Shown here in pieces: positions 34,530-34,784 of a DNA stretch of 34,784 nucleotides. Numbering within the stretch: position 1 is the stretch's first letter; every line of letters begins with the position of its first letter. A program made the position numbers and the translations under genes. Source of the stretch: Prevotella sp. UBA1104. Its GTDB lineage: Bacteria > Bacteroidota > Bacteroidia > Bacteroidales > Bacteroidaceae. The notes below the pieces were generated by a model. It was not told the DNA's origin and did no database searches. It saw nothing but the letters and a program-made list of their open reading frames with translations. The stretch is from NCBI GenBank assembly GCA_002314055.1, contig DCBP01000004.1, positions 10,810 to 45,593 on the forward strand. The letters are read 5' to 3'.

Positions 34530-34784
34530 TATTTTGAAAATCTTTGCATTTGGGCTGTTTTTTAACATTTGACGAATACGATACCGAGTTATAAATGAAA
34601 GGCTGTTACCATGGACAAGTTTGTGCCGCTGCAAGGTACATCACATTTTTACCGTTAGTAATCCATTTTTGTCGAAAACGAATAATGGAGTTATGAGCAT
34701 CTATATTTGGCTTGTTATTGTTATGCTAGACCTTACAAATAAGCATCCATATTTGTACAATTAAATACCCCAGTTCGGGATAAG
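34530..34784. other. Gene-free end of window
   Basis: About 255 bp of AT-rich sequence with no convincing open reading frame, RNA gene or repeat. A 5' control region for the UpxY operon or the edge of a neighbouring unit are both possible. Confidence 0.4.

Overview
The window looks like chromosome from a gut-type Bacteroidales bacterium, most likely Prevotella/Segatella or a close relative. This rests on TAnnTTTG-type promoter boxes, starts in A-rich leaders with no Shine-Dalgarno sequence, an UpxY-type NusG paralogue, a secreted protein with a type IX-like C-terminal tail, and cytoplasmic plus secreted glycosidases for plant glycans. No rRNA, tRNA, transposase, integrase, CRISPR array or SusC/SusD pair is visible.

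Left part (1-6.9 kb): a stand-alone UroD-fold methyltransferase with the MtaA-type zinc motif (346-1356). It converges on a response regulator and a lipoprotein-type TPR histidine kinase whose genes overlap by ATGA. Divergent from these are a 71-aa LuxR-type DNA-binding protein and a secreted YD-repeat-like protein, closed by a bidirectional terminator.

Middle part (6.9-18.5 kb): a minus-strand group reading AraC regulator -> secreted beta-helix glycosidase-like protein -> cytoplasmic GH31 alpha-xylosidase-like enzyme -> a 1035-aa corrinoid methyltransferase fusion -> sodium/solute symporter. Divergent from the AraC gene is a stand-alone corrinoid-reactivation protein. The fusion carries a UroD-like domain, the MetH homocysteine domain and the MetH cap plus B12 domain. 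It lacks the MetH pterin and activation domains. The simplest reading is a folate-independent route in which a methyl group from an imported compound, perhaps an O-methylated sugar or glycoside, goes via cobalamin to homocysteine. The same 9-bp repeat fills the spacers between these genes and also encodes both interdomain linkers of the fusion.

Next (18.1-25.9 kb): a candidate structured small RNA, two unusual repeat arrays, a divergent GH51/GH127 arabinofuranosidase pair, and dnaK with a sigma-54-like promoter.

Right part (25.9-34.5 kb): nine tightly spaced minus-strand genes with a promoter and an UpxY antiterminator at the head. They are UpxY, a DUF1848 protein, a SAM methyltransferase, a NERD-like/SF1 helicase, a TerB-like protein, a WG-repeat protein, an AlbA_2/Schlafen-type ATPase broken by two frameshifts, an XRE regulator and an ADP-ribosylglycohydrolase. 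The content resembles an accessory or defence-type operon. Its function is inferred only from composition and spacing.
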